Assembly: GCA_022393335.1 (NCBI GenBank)
Contig: JAJEKB010021880.1
Location: 1,686,406-1,750,405, forward strand
Source: Macrotrachela quadricornifera
Lineage: Eukaryota > Rotifera > Eurotatoria > Philodinida > Philodinidae
Direction of reading: 5' to 3'
Length of the DNA: 64,000 bases
Shown here: positions 10,800 to 22,900 of the stretch, one piece after another
Layout of the letters: the number at the start of each line of letters is the position of its first letter
Position numbering within the stretch: the first letter of the stretch is position 1
Made by a program: the position numbers and the translations under genes
The notes under the pieces: generated by a model
Databases searched by the model: none
Seen by the model: the letters and a program-made list of their open reading frames with translations, nothing else
What the model was told of the DNA's origin: nothing

Positions 10800-11190
10800 G
10801 ACTTTAAAATGAATAAAAGAAGTTACTTTGTCAATAATCTGAAGATTTGTAAGTTTATTTATAATACAGTGAATTTAGTATCAGAACGTTAGTGTGGATG
10901 TGCTATAGATATTTATATATGACTCTATATGTTTGAGTATGAAGAATGCTGATCAATAAAAATAGTTTCTTATGTACTCATGCGTTCTTTCTTTTACTCC
11001 TATGGCGACTTTACGATTTTCATCATGGATTCATCAAGGCACTTTTAATTATGTGTAAATGTAAAAAATACGTGAAAAGTTTGAATATCTACTTTATCAA
11101 TGATATAAAAGGAAAGATTTAATCAGACATGAAACATATCAGTGTTCTGACAGTTTCAGTATTTTTAAGAAAATACCATCAGAAATAAGA
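10800..11190. other. No gene seen
   Basis: AT-rich stretch with short frames only. Unlike its surroundings it shows no clear match to copies B or C. Confidence 0.4.
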
Positions 11191-11197
11191 TTGTCCA

Positions 11198-11738
11198 CAA
11201 TAGTGTAGAACTCGTTAATTCATTTCGAGTATTGAAGTTTTACTCGAGTTTTGAACTTTTAATACTCGAGTACTCGACTTTTCGACTATTCAGCTATTCA
11301 AAATTTTAATGCTCGAATATTCGAGTTTTCAACTATTCAACCATTGGAAATTTTCATACTCCAGTACTAAGAGATTTTGTTCACCTCCGAGAAAGGTTAC
11401 GCTCTCACAATCACGTGGCTTCGTGGAATTTGGTTCTTCTCTCTCAGAAAACTTGTGCGCACATCATTATCAGCTCATGTCGAGTTACCCAGCATGTCAG
11501 AGGGCTGTCCTCTTAACCCTTTTGCGTTCAATGAGGTGCCGCATCGCTTACGGCCTCTTAAGATCTTACCCTGACCCAACGCTATGGAGTTTGACAGACC
11601 ATCTTTCAAAACCTTACACCGTCAGCCAGTCTCACTCGCATACTCGAGTATTAAAGTTTTAATTGTCGAATAGTTGAATACTTGAGTATTCGAGTATTAA
11701 ATCTTTTAATACTTGAGTAGTGCCTTTGAGTTCTACAT
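11198..11738. mobile_element. Terminal-repeat element rich in CTCGAGTATT motifs (copy A)
   Basis: The left end TAGTGTAGAACTCG and the right end TTGAGTTCTACA are inverted relatives. Flanks inside each end carry many short copies of ACTCGAGTATTCGAGTATT. The middle is a unique stretch (11,375-11,580). Relatives at 29,018-29,553 and 48,652-49,315; the last is longest and has an extra GC-rich block. Short terminal repeats with subterminal motif clusters resemble hAT-type non-autonomous elements, but no clear target duplication was found. Confidence 0.5.
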
Positions 11739-12924
11739 GTATGTAAGAAAAATGCAAAAAATAGAGATCACTGTTGTATTGTAACCTCGTCCGTTCGCAA
11801 AAATGATTATACAATCAAATTTGATATTACAATTTTGATGTTGACGATAATTATTAGTATAATCAAATAACGAACGAACACCATGCACTATGGATAGTAT
11901 AGTGATAGAAGTAGTTACCGCTAGAATATTGTTTGAAAATGATTGCAGTCGAAGAGTTATGGTAGGATGCACTACTCGTGAATCTAAATGAAAACGCACA
12001 ACTAAATAAAAGTATGAAAAGTATAGATTTTTATGTCTCGTCTACTGCAGTGAGCACTGATGCATGATAAATAGACAAAGATATGCATGTTGCCTATTTT
12101 TCATCAAAAAAAAAAAAAGAATAGGCAAACGACGATAAGATAAGACATTATTTATCCAATACTTTTTCGTCCTGTACATGATAAATGTTACATTGTAATT
12201 AACATGGGAAAGAAAAAGAACGAATAAAATACATAAATATCAAAGAGAACAATCTATAGTAGCAGTTTTTCTTTAATATTCTAAGCATAACGATTGTTAA
12301 ATCATCATTTTATTTTAATGTACAAGTAACATTGGTCGCTGTGATTCGTTTTGATTCTCATCTCATCTCTTCCTATTCATTTTAAGAACAATTGCTAGAT
12401 AAATCATCAGTATATGTGACACTATAATCATCTCGACTTCAATAAATCTTGTATGTTTTATGATTTTCGAAAGCTAAATTATCAATCTCAAACTTGAACA
12501 ATATTCTTTTTGGTTAAAAAGTTTATACGAGAAGAATCCATGCCAATCTTGTACAGAAACGACGAGTCATTCATCAGCATCTTTCTCGAACGCCACTCAT
12601 ATCTACTTGACTTCGAATTCTTTCAACTTTATTCAATTTTCTAAAAACTATTCTAGAAGGTGTTTCAAGAGCTTGGCATAAAAGTTAATTTGTAGGATTT
12701 CATTATTTATCCAACTTAATTCTAAAGATATGAAACGTTGTTCTTTAACATAGAACAATAATAAAAGTAACAAGAGTCAATTTTAAGAAGAGGATTATTG
12801 TTGAATCAGCGTATTTTCTTTTCAATTTCTGTGTTTGTATGTAATATTTTCTAATTAATATCTCTTAATATATATGGATCTAGCAATGATCGATTAATTT
12901 GTTTTAATACAGTCACTACATGTC
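11739..12924. other. Copy A segment matching 49,316-50,503
   Basis: Contains a minus-strand frame of 88 codons (11,733-11,999) that stays open in copies B and C (29,555-29,794 and 49,315-49,581) with many amino-acid differences, and a frameshifted protein fragment near 12,400-12,620 (listed separately). The match to copy C ends near 12,924. Confidence 0.5.
12400..12620 (-). pseudogene. Unrecognised protein fragment, frameshifted (copy A)
   Basis: On the minus strand MLMNDSSFLYKIGM aligns with MLMTDSSFFYKVDM of the intact-looking frame at 49,958-50,180. A single-base loss after the shared part moves the frame and gives an early stop in copy A. The nucleotide match continues across the whole fragment. 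Family unknown. Confidence 0.4.
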
Positions 12925-14066
12925 CGTAAACACCCTTTATAGAAATGGCAAATATAATAAAAAGTCTATTTGCATAGTGTAAACGATATCTTTATTAATT
13001 CAAATATCTGCTAACTATCGTCAGTCAGAAGAATATTCTAAGAATATGTTTAGAAAGAATATCCAATTTTGGTTCTAACCAACTACTTTTGACACTCTTC
13101 AGTTATATATAGACATCTGAAAAAGCAATCAACTCATTTATCAAGGCGTTCGAAACTATTCTGTTGTCCAAACAGTGATTTATGATCTTCATCAAAGATT
13201 TGGTCTTTATGAATCAATTGAAACTTAAAGAAAAATTCTCAACAATTGTTTAGAGAGAGCATTAAATTCTGATACTAGCTGAATATTTTCCATTTTCTCA
13301 AACTGCTTCGAAATTATTCAAAATTAAGCGAACATTTTATCTCAAAACTTTTGCAACAGGGTTTTTAAATTGTTTAATTGATGAATTATTCAAGTAGAGA
13401 CATCATTTTTCTGTAAGAATTCATTCAATCAATATCTATTAGAATTCAAATGAAAATATGTTTAATTATATCATCAGTAAAATAATCTGTTCATATGATT
13501 GATTTATTTGTTAGATTAATGCCGAAGAATACAACTAACAAATTTACTCAAATTTGTCTATAAGAGCTTCTTTTCCTGTATAATAAATAAATAATTTAGA
13601 AGAAAACTTTAACAAATGATAATTTAGTTTTAGTATAAGTTTTTCTATGTTTTTAACGTGATTTCACTCGATGTCTGATTTCATATTTTTGAAAAGCATA
13701 TTATTTAGATAATTAATTTTTTGCTATGACCACTACTGTATACTATCGAAATAAAATAATGATTATTTTCTATCCTGCAGCATCTCTGTATAATGATATA
13801 CTTAAATACAATTTCTCCAACATAGTCATATAAATATTCTTTCCTATTATAGAAAAGAAAAGAAACAAAATATAAGATTGGGTTTTGTTCCTCATAAATT
13901 GATAATGGTAGAAATAAAAATTCAACAAACAGACATAGTCAATATAAATAAATGCAACAAGATCGAAGAAATTGTAGTAGTACTATATTTCATTCTAATA
14001 TTATCAAGTGAAGTAAGAATCAATAACTTATTTTAGATATATTTACAAAAAAATCTATAAAAAGAT
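12925..14066. other. No gene seen
   Basis: AT-rich DNA beyond the end of the copy A match. No protein-like frame, repeat or RNA gene recognised on either strand. Confidence 0.4.
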
Positions 14067-14982
14067 ATGAACGATCCAGTCATACAAGAAGCATTAAGAA
14101 ATTGTCGATTGTTTATAGAATTCAACGAGATCGACTATCAAAATTTGAATAGAGACGCTTTAGGCCTATCTGATTTTTATTCATGTAATGTTATCGGTGC
14201 ATTCAATCTAGTGCTGCATCTTCCTAAGGATCATACGCAAATTACAGAATATCAGCGATGTGTTAACACACTTCCCACAATTCCTTATTACCAGATATCA
14301 CCAGTGCCGTCCGTGTTTCCACCGAAATTATCCAACGGTATTATTCGTCAACAAAAATATACTTCAATTCTTTCTCTTTTGATTGCGACTAGTCATAATA
14401 ATATCGATATTCGTCAATATCAGTTATAATCTTGATGCAAGTTATCATCATTTAATTGAAGGAAGAATTGGTGATTTCAACATTTTGATGACGGCTGAAA
14501 TTGATACAGTTTTGAAAGAAAACAAACAAGCAATTGAACTCAAATGTCGATTGAAATAACAATAATATCAGAGATCCACTCGATTGTTGGTTACAAATGT
14601 TTCTTAGTAAGTTGGATGATTTAAATTAAATAAATATTATTGTGAGAAGAAAGATGAACTTTTTCTATGTTCAGGTGGAATCACAACAGTCATAGTAGGT
14701 CAACGTATAGCAAGTGAACCACCTCAACTGACAAGTATTCGTTCATATGATGTGACAGAAATAGATGTTACAAAAGAAGAAAAAGATAACACTTTAGTAC
14801 ATCTTTATCGAGTGTTTCAATTTATTCATGATAATGTTCAAAGAGGTGATACTTATTTGCTTTCTTGTCGTGTTGATCAGTTTAATAGACAACATACATT
14901 AGGTTTGTATCGATTAGCGGCTCAAGATGAAGAAAAATTGACATTTGTTACACAAAGAGTACTTAATCAATTGGGTTTTTAG
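14067..14982 (+). pseudogene. DXO/RAI1-like decapping exoribonuclease, decayed
   Basis: Three protein-like blocks in different frames. Block 1 (14,067-14,429) starts MNDPVIQEALRNC at an ATG. Block 2 (about 14,422-14,560) reads EGRIGDFNILMTAEIDTV then AIELKC, which resembles the RLG..LLFGAEVDC and ELKT metal-binding region of DXO/RAI1 nucleases. Block 3 contains WLQMFL, then an intron at 14,607-14,674 (GTAAGT...TTCAG, 68 bp), then GITTVIVGQR, which fits the family's QSFLVGVPRIVCGFR region. It runs to a stop at 14,980-14,982. At least two frameshifts separate the blocks, one near 14,400 and one near 14,555, so this copy is probably dead. DXO/RAI1 proteins remove faulty RNA caps. The N-terminal block was not recognised as this family. 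Confidence 0.5.
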
Positions 14983-15606
14983 TTGAAAAGTTTATAAAAC
15001 ATCAAAATAGTTTTACCATTTTTGCTATTTAATCAAGAACAATATTCTTTAAATGAATGATTTAAGCTCGAAAACACTTGAACAATATTTATCAATCATT
15101 ACTGTTTGTCTTTTTTATCTATTGAATAAAATAAATTCGGATTATGAGAAAAGTATAAAATAAGTTTTCATAACGCAACTATACAAATCTGCTTAACAAC
15201 ACAGTAGGTATCATCAATAAAGATTGATTAAATGAAATTCCGTGGAATAATGTGCTCTAGCATTTTTTTCCTGTCTCCTTTTGAAAAATCAAACTTGACG
15301 TTAATTTTTATTTATAAAAGATAATTACTGAGGACTATACGTTTGATCTGAATTATTGAGTGGTTACTTTAAAATTAACAAAAAATGAAACGAAGATCAT
15401 GATATTATTAATTCTTTTCGTTCAATGACAGAATATTTAGAGAATGTCACTACTGGTATGTCCATTGCTGCTTATTACAATGCTCTAGTTGTAATAGCTA
15501 TAAAGGATATATGAATGATAAGTAAAAGAAAGCAGAAAGAATAAAAAGATGTTTATTTTGGCAACAATCACTTTTAATGTGTTTCATTAATCTTGCAAAA
15601 ATGACT
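14983..15606. other. No gene seen
   Basis: AT-rich intergenic stretch between the decayed DXO-like gene and the minus-strand fragment. No protein-like frame. Confidence 0.4.
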
Positions 15607-16140
15607 TCATATTCTTATATGAGTTTTCGTATCAGAATTGCAACTTGTGAATGTATAATGTGTTCGATTTTGATCAATTTTGAATGCGTATGAAATTTGA
15701 AATGTACGACCATCCTGTAAATGTCCTTGTCCAGTGATATACTCTGGTTTTACAACTTGTTTCCACTGTTCGTTCAAGAACTTGGTCATGTCTGCTTTTA
15801 GCTGTTCTAAAATAGTTTTTATTAAGAAAACATTTGACATCAAATTTATGGAAAACTAAAAACAAATTTGCCATATTGTGATAGATTTGTAGTAGTGTTA
15901 TTAGCATCAGACTGTTGAGAGTTGTTGTCTGTTTGAGTTTATCATGAAGTTACTCTTTCCATGCTTGAAATAATGATGTGCAGCAGACGTTTCCGATGAC
16001 ACTGGAATACCTATATCACGTTGCATATCTCTAATGGGTCTGATTGCTTCTTCAAACTCATTAAAGATTTGTTGGAAGACTGCGCTGTTAGGATTCTTCA
16101 TGTCTCTGATAAAATCATCTCGCTGTGATCCGCCAGTTTT
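15607..16140 (-). pseudogene. Unrecognised minus-strand gene fragment
   Basis: Two protein-like stretches on the minus strand. The upstream one begins after a plausible splice acceptor at about 16,141 (TTTTAG before AAAACTGG) and reads DMKNPNSAVFQQIF and further to a stop at 15,907. The second (15,607-15,843) reads TILEQLKADMTKFL, then GQGHLQDGRTFQISYAF. They lie in different frames with a poor intron candidate between them, so this is either a spliced gene with missed exons or a broken remnant. No family recognised. Confidence 0.35.
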
Positions 16141-16371
16141 CTAAAAGATTATCTTTAATTTGTATAAATTATAGTATTATAGAGTGTTCAGAAAGTAGAG
16201 ATCTGTGGAACAGACTTTTTTGTTGTCCCGTCCCGAAATATTTTTTTAATAGTCTCGATCCCGAATGTTCCGTCCCGAAAAATCCCGTTTGTCCCGTTAA
16301 TTGATAGAGATATAGAAATATTGTTTTGTGAAAGACGAATACAGCTTTTCTATACTAACAATAGATAACAT

Positions 16372-16717
16372 TAGGGGTTGGACAGTTCAGTTCAGTTCGA
16401 AAGGACTGAACTCTTGAAACAGTTCTTTTGATAGGAACTGTTCGAAGTTTTTCCCAAAATAGAGCAATATCGCTCAATATCCGGGAGTATTATTCCCATA
16501 ACAAAACAGTTTTGTTCTGTTATGGGAATAATACTTCCGGGTATTGAGTAATATTGTTCTGTTTTGGGAAAAATTTCAAACAGTTCCTATGAAAAGAACT
16601 GTTCTCATAAATTAGTTCCGCTCAAAGAAACTGTATGAACAATCAGATCAGTTCCTATCAAAAGAACTGTTTCAAAAGTTCAGTTCTTTCAAACTGAACT
16701 GAACTGTCCGACCCCTA
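16372..16717. mobile_element. 346 bp foldback element
   Basis: Ends TAGGGGTTGGACAGTTCAG and its inverse (TAGGGGTCGGACAGTTCAG read from the right). The interior is also palindromic: AACAGTTCTTTTGATAGGAAC recurs inverted, as does the TTATGGGAATAATACT core. No coding capacity. It has the look of a miniature inverted-repeat element, perhaps hAT-type from its TAGGGGT ends; no target duplication identified. Confidence 0.65.
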
Positions 16718-16944
16718 GACTATTCAATGAACTTTAGATACAAATTTTTTGCTTCATTTTTTTTTTTAATTAGACTCTTCGCTTAGTTTTCCTCAATTAA
16801 TTTCTTTCTGACTTTAAAATCTATTATTTTTATAGATAATATCGAAGTTATAAGCGAAGTAAAAATACTAAAATAGAAAATCAAAAAAATACACAAAAAT
16901 GATGAAATTTATAATAACTTTTTATGAGAATTCATAGAATATCT

Positions 16945-17100
16945 ATCAGGTTTCTTGAATTCATTCCTAAATGAAATTTACACTTGTAGAAAACTAATCA
17001 ATTAATGCTCATACTGGTGAGCAAATAGGGATTTTAATTTAGGGATTTTTTTTGGATATAAACACATGCAATACATATTGTCATCAATTACCATTCTGTT
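16945..17100. repeat. Inverted copy of the sequence downstream of the type I ART gene
   Basis: Reads as a diverged reverse complement of 19,615-19,745; shared landmarks are AAAACTAATCAAT and GCTCATACTGGTGA. The same sequence lies at 38,285-38,440 in copy C. It therefore marks a rearranged piece of the duplicated segment lying just left of copy B. Confidence 0.6.
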
Positions 17101-18227
17101 GCTATCATACAAGAAAAGGTAGGTTACCATTTGTCCTAAGTTCTGGTTCCTAGATTCGTCCTCGCATCGAACTCCATTTACGAACAATTGAGTAATTATA
17201 GCCAATTTTGGTGACTAAATATGGACTTTTATTCTTAAAATACAGACTATACCACATAGACCACAATTCAACATTATCCTCCATCGTGTTGACTTCTTTT
17301 ATCATTGAAACCAAATATTGTGGCAAAAACTCTATTATAGCCAAGTATTTTCTGATCATCAAAATCGTTTTGTATTCATTATCTATAGTTATTCGTATAC
17401 ACATTTCAAATTCAATTTTTTTACTTATGATAGTTTCCGTTATTTGAAATCTATGATTTTTTTATACTATTAATCTCTTCTTTTTCCTTATGCTACAATT
17501 TGATAGCAGTATGATCAATAGTTCTATTTAAAATTATTGAACAGATTTAAAAGCAAGAAAGTTATAGATAAAATTAAGACAAACTTTTCAAGCAATCCAA
17601 ATATGTTCATCATAATCTCATAATAATAAATTTGTGTCTAGTCGCTAGAATAGAATTAAAATACAGTCGTAGATTTTGTTTGCAACATAAATTGTGCTAT
17701 CAGTGTGAAGTTTTTGCTCATTTTTGATACACTGTTTCATCTTAATTAGATTTGAGCACTACTTCGTCTTAAAAGAGAATGTCAGATTAACTTTCTAAAT
17801 AAACTACATACACAGATTCTCGTGATGAAACAATTAAAATTAGATGTCAGCATGGTGTTTGAAATCTAGTCATCGGATTTGACATAACAACACACTACAG
17901 TAGAATAAGAGCTGTGCTTTATGAACCTAGTCACAATATTTGATCTCAAAGTCTGTTACATTAGAATAAGATCTATGTGCTAAACAAATAAGTAAATGCT
18001 GGTGACTAAGTGCCGACTTTAATTTCGAAACGTTCTAAAAATATATCAATTGCACATAATTAAAGGTGTAGTGCTTCTCGATTGAGAAAGGAACTAACTT
18101 GATTATTCAGTTATACTCAAAAAACCGTTGAAACTGATGCATTTTTTTCAAAAAACAACAAAGTCTGATGAACAATTGTTCTGAAATGCTTAGAAACTGA
18201 AAACAAACTTTTTCAAAGGATACAATA
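17101..18227. other. No confident gene
   Basis: Minus-strand frames at 17,002-17,205 and 17,150-17,404 have somewhat protein-like wording (FVNGVRCEDESRNQNLGQ; WYSLYFKNKSPYLVTKIGY) and sit in overlapping frames, so a decayed coding fragment is possible. The rest is AT-rich without features. Confidence 0.25.
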
Positions 18228-18229
18228 TA

Positions 18230-19143
18230 ATGACTGATGCAAAAGTCTTGGCACAAATGTCGAGAACTGTGGTATTTGAACAAAAACTACTAGAGATCTA
18301 ATTCTTTCACCATTATATAGACCAAAGTATGTTCTTCAAACACACATCTTGAAAAAAGTTTTTGATGAAGTTCGGGGTTTTCAAATTTTGAGTTTTCAAA
18401 ACCGCTAAAAAACGGTTTGTAACTTATGATCTTTTTTCGTGCCTTTTTAAGTTTAAAACAACAGTATTCTTGTCAAATTAATAGATAATGAGCTGAAACT
18501 TTCAGTGAATCAAGTCTGAAGTATAGGCTTTTCAAACATCTTACTCCAAAATTTATGCGTATCCATGGTAATCCACAATTAGGCTTTTAAGCGAAAGCAC
18601 ATCAGTTTTCGGGCTTTTAGAGTACAGTTTAGATAATTTTATGAAGACAAACTTTTTAAACTAGTCCAAAAGATGCAGTTTTTCAAGACCTTTCAGAATC
18701 CGTATGAAAAACTACGAATGAGTGTTTTTATGTTCTAAAAATCAGCTAAAAACGACCAATGAATAAAACAGCATTTTTACGCTAATTTCGTCATAATTAA
18801 ATCCTTTTATAACTCGGCCAGATTATGTCCAATCGAACGAAGTTCTTTTTTGAATTGTAGCTGCGGAGCTACTAAATTTTCGTAGCATAGCGAAAAATGA
18901 TGAAACTTACAGAGAAATGTATTATCGTAACATTTCCTAATTTCGCATGGTTACAAGAGGTTTTTAGTGGTTTTTGAAAAATTAAAATTTGAAAACTTTC
19001 ATTTTACCAGAAACTTTTTTCAATAAGTGTGTTTGAAAGCACACACTTTGATCTATATAATGGTGAAATAATTAGATCTCTAGCACTCTCTCTTCAAATA
19101 ATACAGACCTCGACATTTGTGCCAAGACTTTTGCATCGGTCGT
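18230..19143. mobile_element. 914 bp Tc1/mariner-like miniature element
   Basis: Terminal inverted repeats of about 35 bp: GATGCAAAAGTCTTGGCACA followed by AATGTCGAG at both ends, flanked by TA on each side. Homology between the arms extends inward for roughly 150 bp (ATTATATAGACCAAAGT / ACTTTGATCTATATAAT). The A-run followed by CTTGGCACA is typical of Tc1-like ends. No transposase frame, so it is non-autonomous. No empty site was found to confirm the borders. Confidence 0.65.
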
Positions 19144-19933
19144 TAGTCATGAAATCTTCTCAGAAGTACAGAAGCTCCAATTGAGATTTTTGAAATAGAG
19201 AATCGGATAACTAATTCACTTCAAAAGCACAGAAACTGAAGACAAATTATTTTTCGCCTAATCGGCGAACAAAATTGAATAAAAAAAGCTTTTCTAAGAA
19301 ATGATTAAATATTCAATGACGTACTTTTCTATGGAAAAAGATTTGAGTTCATCTCTTATATTACTGAGAAAATCTAGTCAGTAGATTGTGTCTTTTAAAA
19401 GAAATTTTTCTCCAGTTTCAATGATTTCAAGAAGAACTGCTTACTGAATTATCTACCACGAAAAATATTGGATTTCAGTCTTAATGATTTCGAGAAAAAT
19501 TCGTGATCAGATCTTATATTTTGAAAAGAATTTGTTTTCAGTTTCTATGCGTTTGAGAACAACTGCGTGCTACCCTTTGTTGTTTTGAAAAAAGGTAGAA
19601 CAAGAATGACACTTGATCATAGTATATATTGTATAAACTGCATGTGTTAATTTCAATATAAAATTCCTATATGGTCACCAGTATGAGCGTTATTGATTAG
19701 TTTTCCACAAATGTAGATTTCATTTAGGGATGAAGTCAGGGAATCTGATTTCTGGAAAATGATAACCTACTAAATTCGTAGAATTTACTAATTTTTTAGC
19801 TTGAGCATTTGAATACTCATTTTAATTTATTCAAAATTATGTTTTCAGAAAAAACAATAATGTACTGACGAATTCGTTTAAACTTTCATACACAATTGTC
19901 TCCCTTTTCTCGATAATAACTTTTTTCGGCAGT

Positions 19934-22900
19934 TTATAGCTCAATTGTGTCAATTTTTTGTAAACTATTTTTTGTTCGTATAATCAATGGATGATTATCT
20001 TTCAGTGTTCGTTGATATTGTTTTATAGCACGATTATAATAATCTATTGCATCTGCATATTGTTTATTGAATTGATATGCCATTGCTATTGTAAAATAAC
20101 TTGTTCCAATATCTGGATGTGAATCAGGATAAAATTGACGACATAAATTCAAAACTTGTTTATAATGATTAATAGCACGTTGATAATCTTTCATTGCTAA
20201 ATAATAATTTCCTTTAGATTCTGTAGTTTCAATTAATCCATCATGATAATTTATTTTTGAAAAAACTTCTTCAGCTTTATTAAATTCACCCATTTTAATT
20301 AATATATTTCCTAATGTTATCATTGATGTCTCTTCACCAATATCTTCCTTCATATATGAAAAAACTTCTTTCAATTCAAAATCATCTTCACTACATAGAC
20401 TTATATCTATTAACCATAATTGATCATTATCATCATAGGTAACATTATTAATACGAAATATACAACCAAACATAAATAATATTTCTTTTTCTGTTTGAAA
20501 ATAACTAAACTTTTCAATATTATAGAAGGGTTTTGTTGGTAGACGAGTATCAACTTCAATTCGAAACATAATACGTCGTTTATCTTCAGTTATATTTGTA
20601 TCCTTAGCAAATTCCCTTGCTACCATTTCATCTGAAGTTGTTGAGAAAAAACTATTAATTGATATAAAATTACCGATACCATCTTTTATTTGTTCAAATT
20701 CTTCTTTAGCAATTGCTTGACCACGATAAAGATGTATTATGTATTGATTATTATTATTATTACTATTATCATCATCTTTCAAACTGTTATAATATAATTC
20801 AGATAATTGTTTTGATAAATCACTCATAAAGAATCGAAATAATAAAACAATATCAATTGATTGTTCTCTTAATGCTTTATTTAATATACGATATAATGAT
20901 GAATCTCGTGTATACCAAAAAATTGCTTGTTCTTTCGTATATTCACATTCAAATTCATCAATAATATTTAGTTCACTTGAATTTCCTGTATAAGTATCTT
21001 TCCATGTTTGAATTAAATCATTTTTAGCATCATCAGAATGTGGCATACGTAATAATACTTCTATAAATAATTGAAACCAGAGAATAGATCCCATTTCTTT
21101 CGCAATATCTTTAGCTGTAGTTTCTTTTGTTATAGCTGTACGTTTTAGAATGCTCATCGGTACAGTATCTTCAGTAATATTACGAATTTTTTGGTCTTCA
21201 CTAACTCTTTCAACTAACTCGTTACGTTTAACAATTACTGATCGAATCTAAAACAAAAAAAAACAATAAAAGATACTTTCCAGCTTAGATCTTAAAGAGA
21301 TCAATGTTGTTTAGCCTAAATTACATCTGTGAAATTTACTATTTTTATGAGTCATATACAAAATAGGCTGTAGATGCGTGTAATTTAAATTTTCATTCCC
21401 AATCATATTGTCGCAGCCACGATGATGATCGTGACTATGGCAGATTTTCAAAGAAATCGCCGTAACTACAACAGATTTTTTTCAAAATTCATCGCACCAA
21501 CTGCAGCATCTCTTTGGAAAACATTGGAAAATTTAGATAAAATTTTAATGTTTACATATGAAATGCTCTAAGACTAGATGAATTCGGCGGTCTAGCATCA
21601 ATTCTTATCATCCAATACAATCAAAACAGCGAAAATTGAAGCATTTTTTTAAGACCATAACGGCAGCGGCAGATTTTCAATTACGCTGAACATTTCTCTT
21701 GTCATTTTAAAATTAATATATGAAAAAAATTTAGAACTGTTAATTCACTCTCGAAATATTGTTTCAGATTGTTCATGCCGAGAAGATTGAAGCATACATC
21801 TATTCAAGCATGATATTGACGGGTTTTATCGCCCTCAACTTGTTAGTATTTTTTGAATGTTGCTGTTAGAAGTCATGTTCTGATGAATGATTTAACCCTT
21901 TACCCCCGCCCCCGCCCCCGCCCCCACAAGGGACTCTGAAGACCTACAGAAAAACTGACCTCTAATATGTAAACAGATATTCATCAGTATAATTATGCTA
22001 TGAAAGAAAAACCTTGAAGTTGTTTTTTCTTGGTGTTTTACGATGTCCACTGGGATGGACATTGGAGGGGGGGGGGGGGGGGGAAACGACATATTCAAGT
22101 ATTTCAGCGATATATTCGCCCAATGATCTTTGTTAAAAAAAATAAAGTTCATTGTCAATAGAGAAATGAATATGGTTTTGATTACATACTTTTCGAAGGC
22201 ATCATATTGAACATAGGATCTAGGGAAGCTGTAACTACTCCTTCCACATATTAGATTTTCTCAAAAAAGTGAAAGCCTTGCCTAATATTCATCCGGTAAT
22301 TGTCTCTACAGTAGAGAAACCTTTGTCAGATAGAATTCTGGAAGAGCTTTCAACCGGTTATATAATAATTTTGGACTGATAGATGTTCGTCAAGGCGTGG
22401 AAAGAAGATTAAGAACAACATTCCAGTATGAGTTTAAGCAGTTATAATCGCGTAACGTGTGACATAATCATATCTCTTTTTAATATGAGTGATTGGACTG
22501 CTATTTGACCAAGATACTTTAGTATGCCGACAACGTTGACGTAAATGTTTTTATGTCACTCCCCCCCAATGTCCACTGGGATGGACATTACATTGTCATA
22601 GTTATCTGTCAGCTAATAACTAGAGGATAGTTTTCATAAAGTAGTTGAACTAACAGATGAGCACTTAGGCTACAGATATCAGTTCTTGAATTAGAAAAAT
22701 GATTTAAAGCATTAGAGAACGCAGAAATATGAAAACTACATTCATGCTTACAAAAGTTCTCAATATTGTCTTTTAAATATCTCAACTGAAGACTTCACAA
22801 AACAGAATTCTTTTTAATCGACCGATAGCTCTTGGAGTGCGTTACACACAGTATAAAGTTGGTTTTGAATCAAACATTTCAATCTTTCTTAAAGATCATT

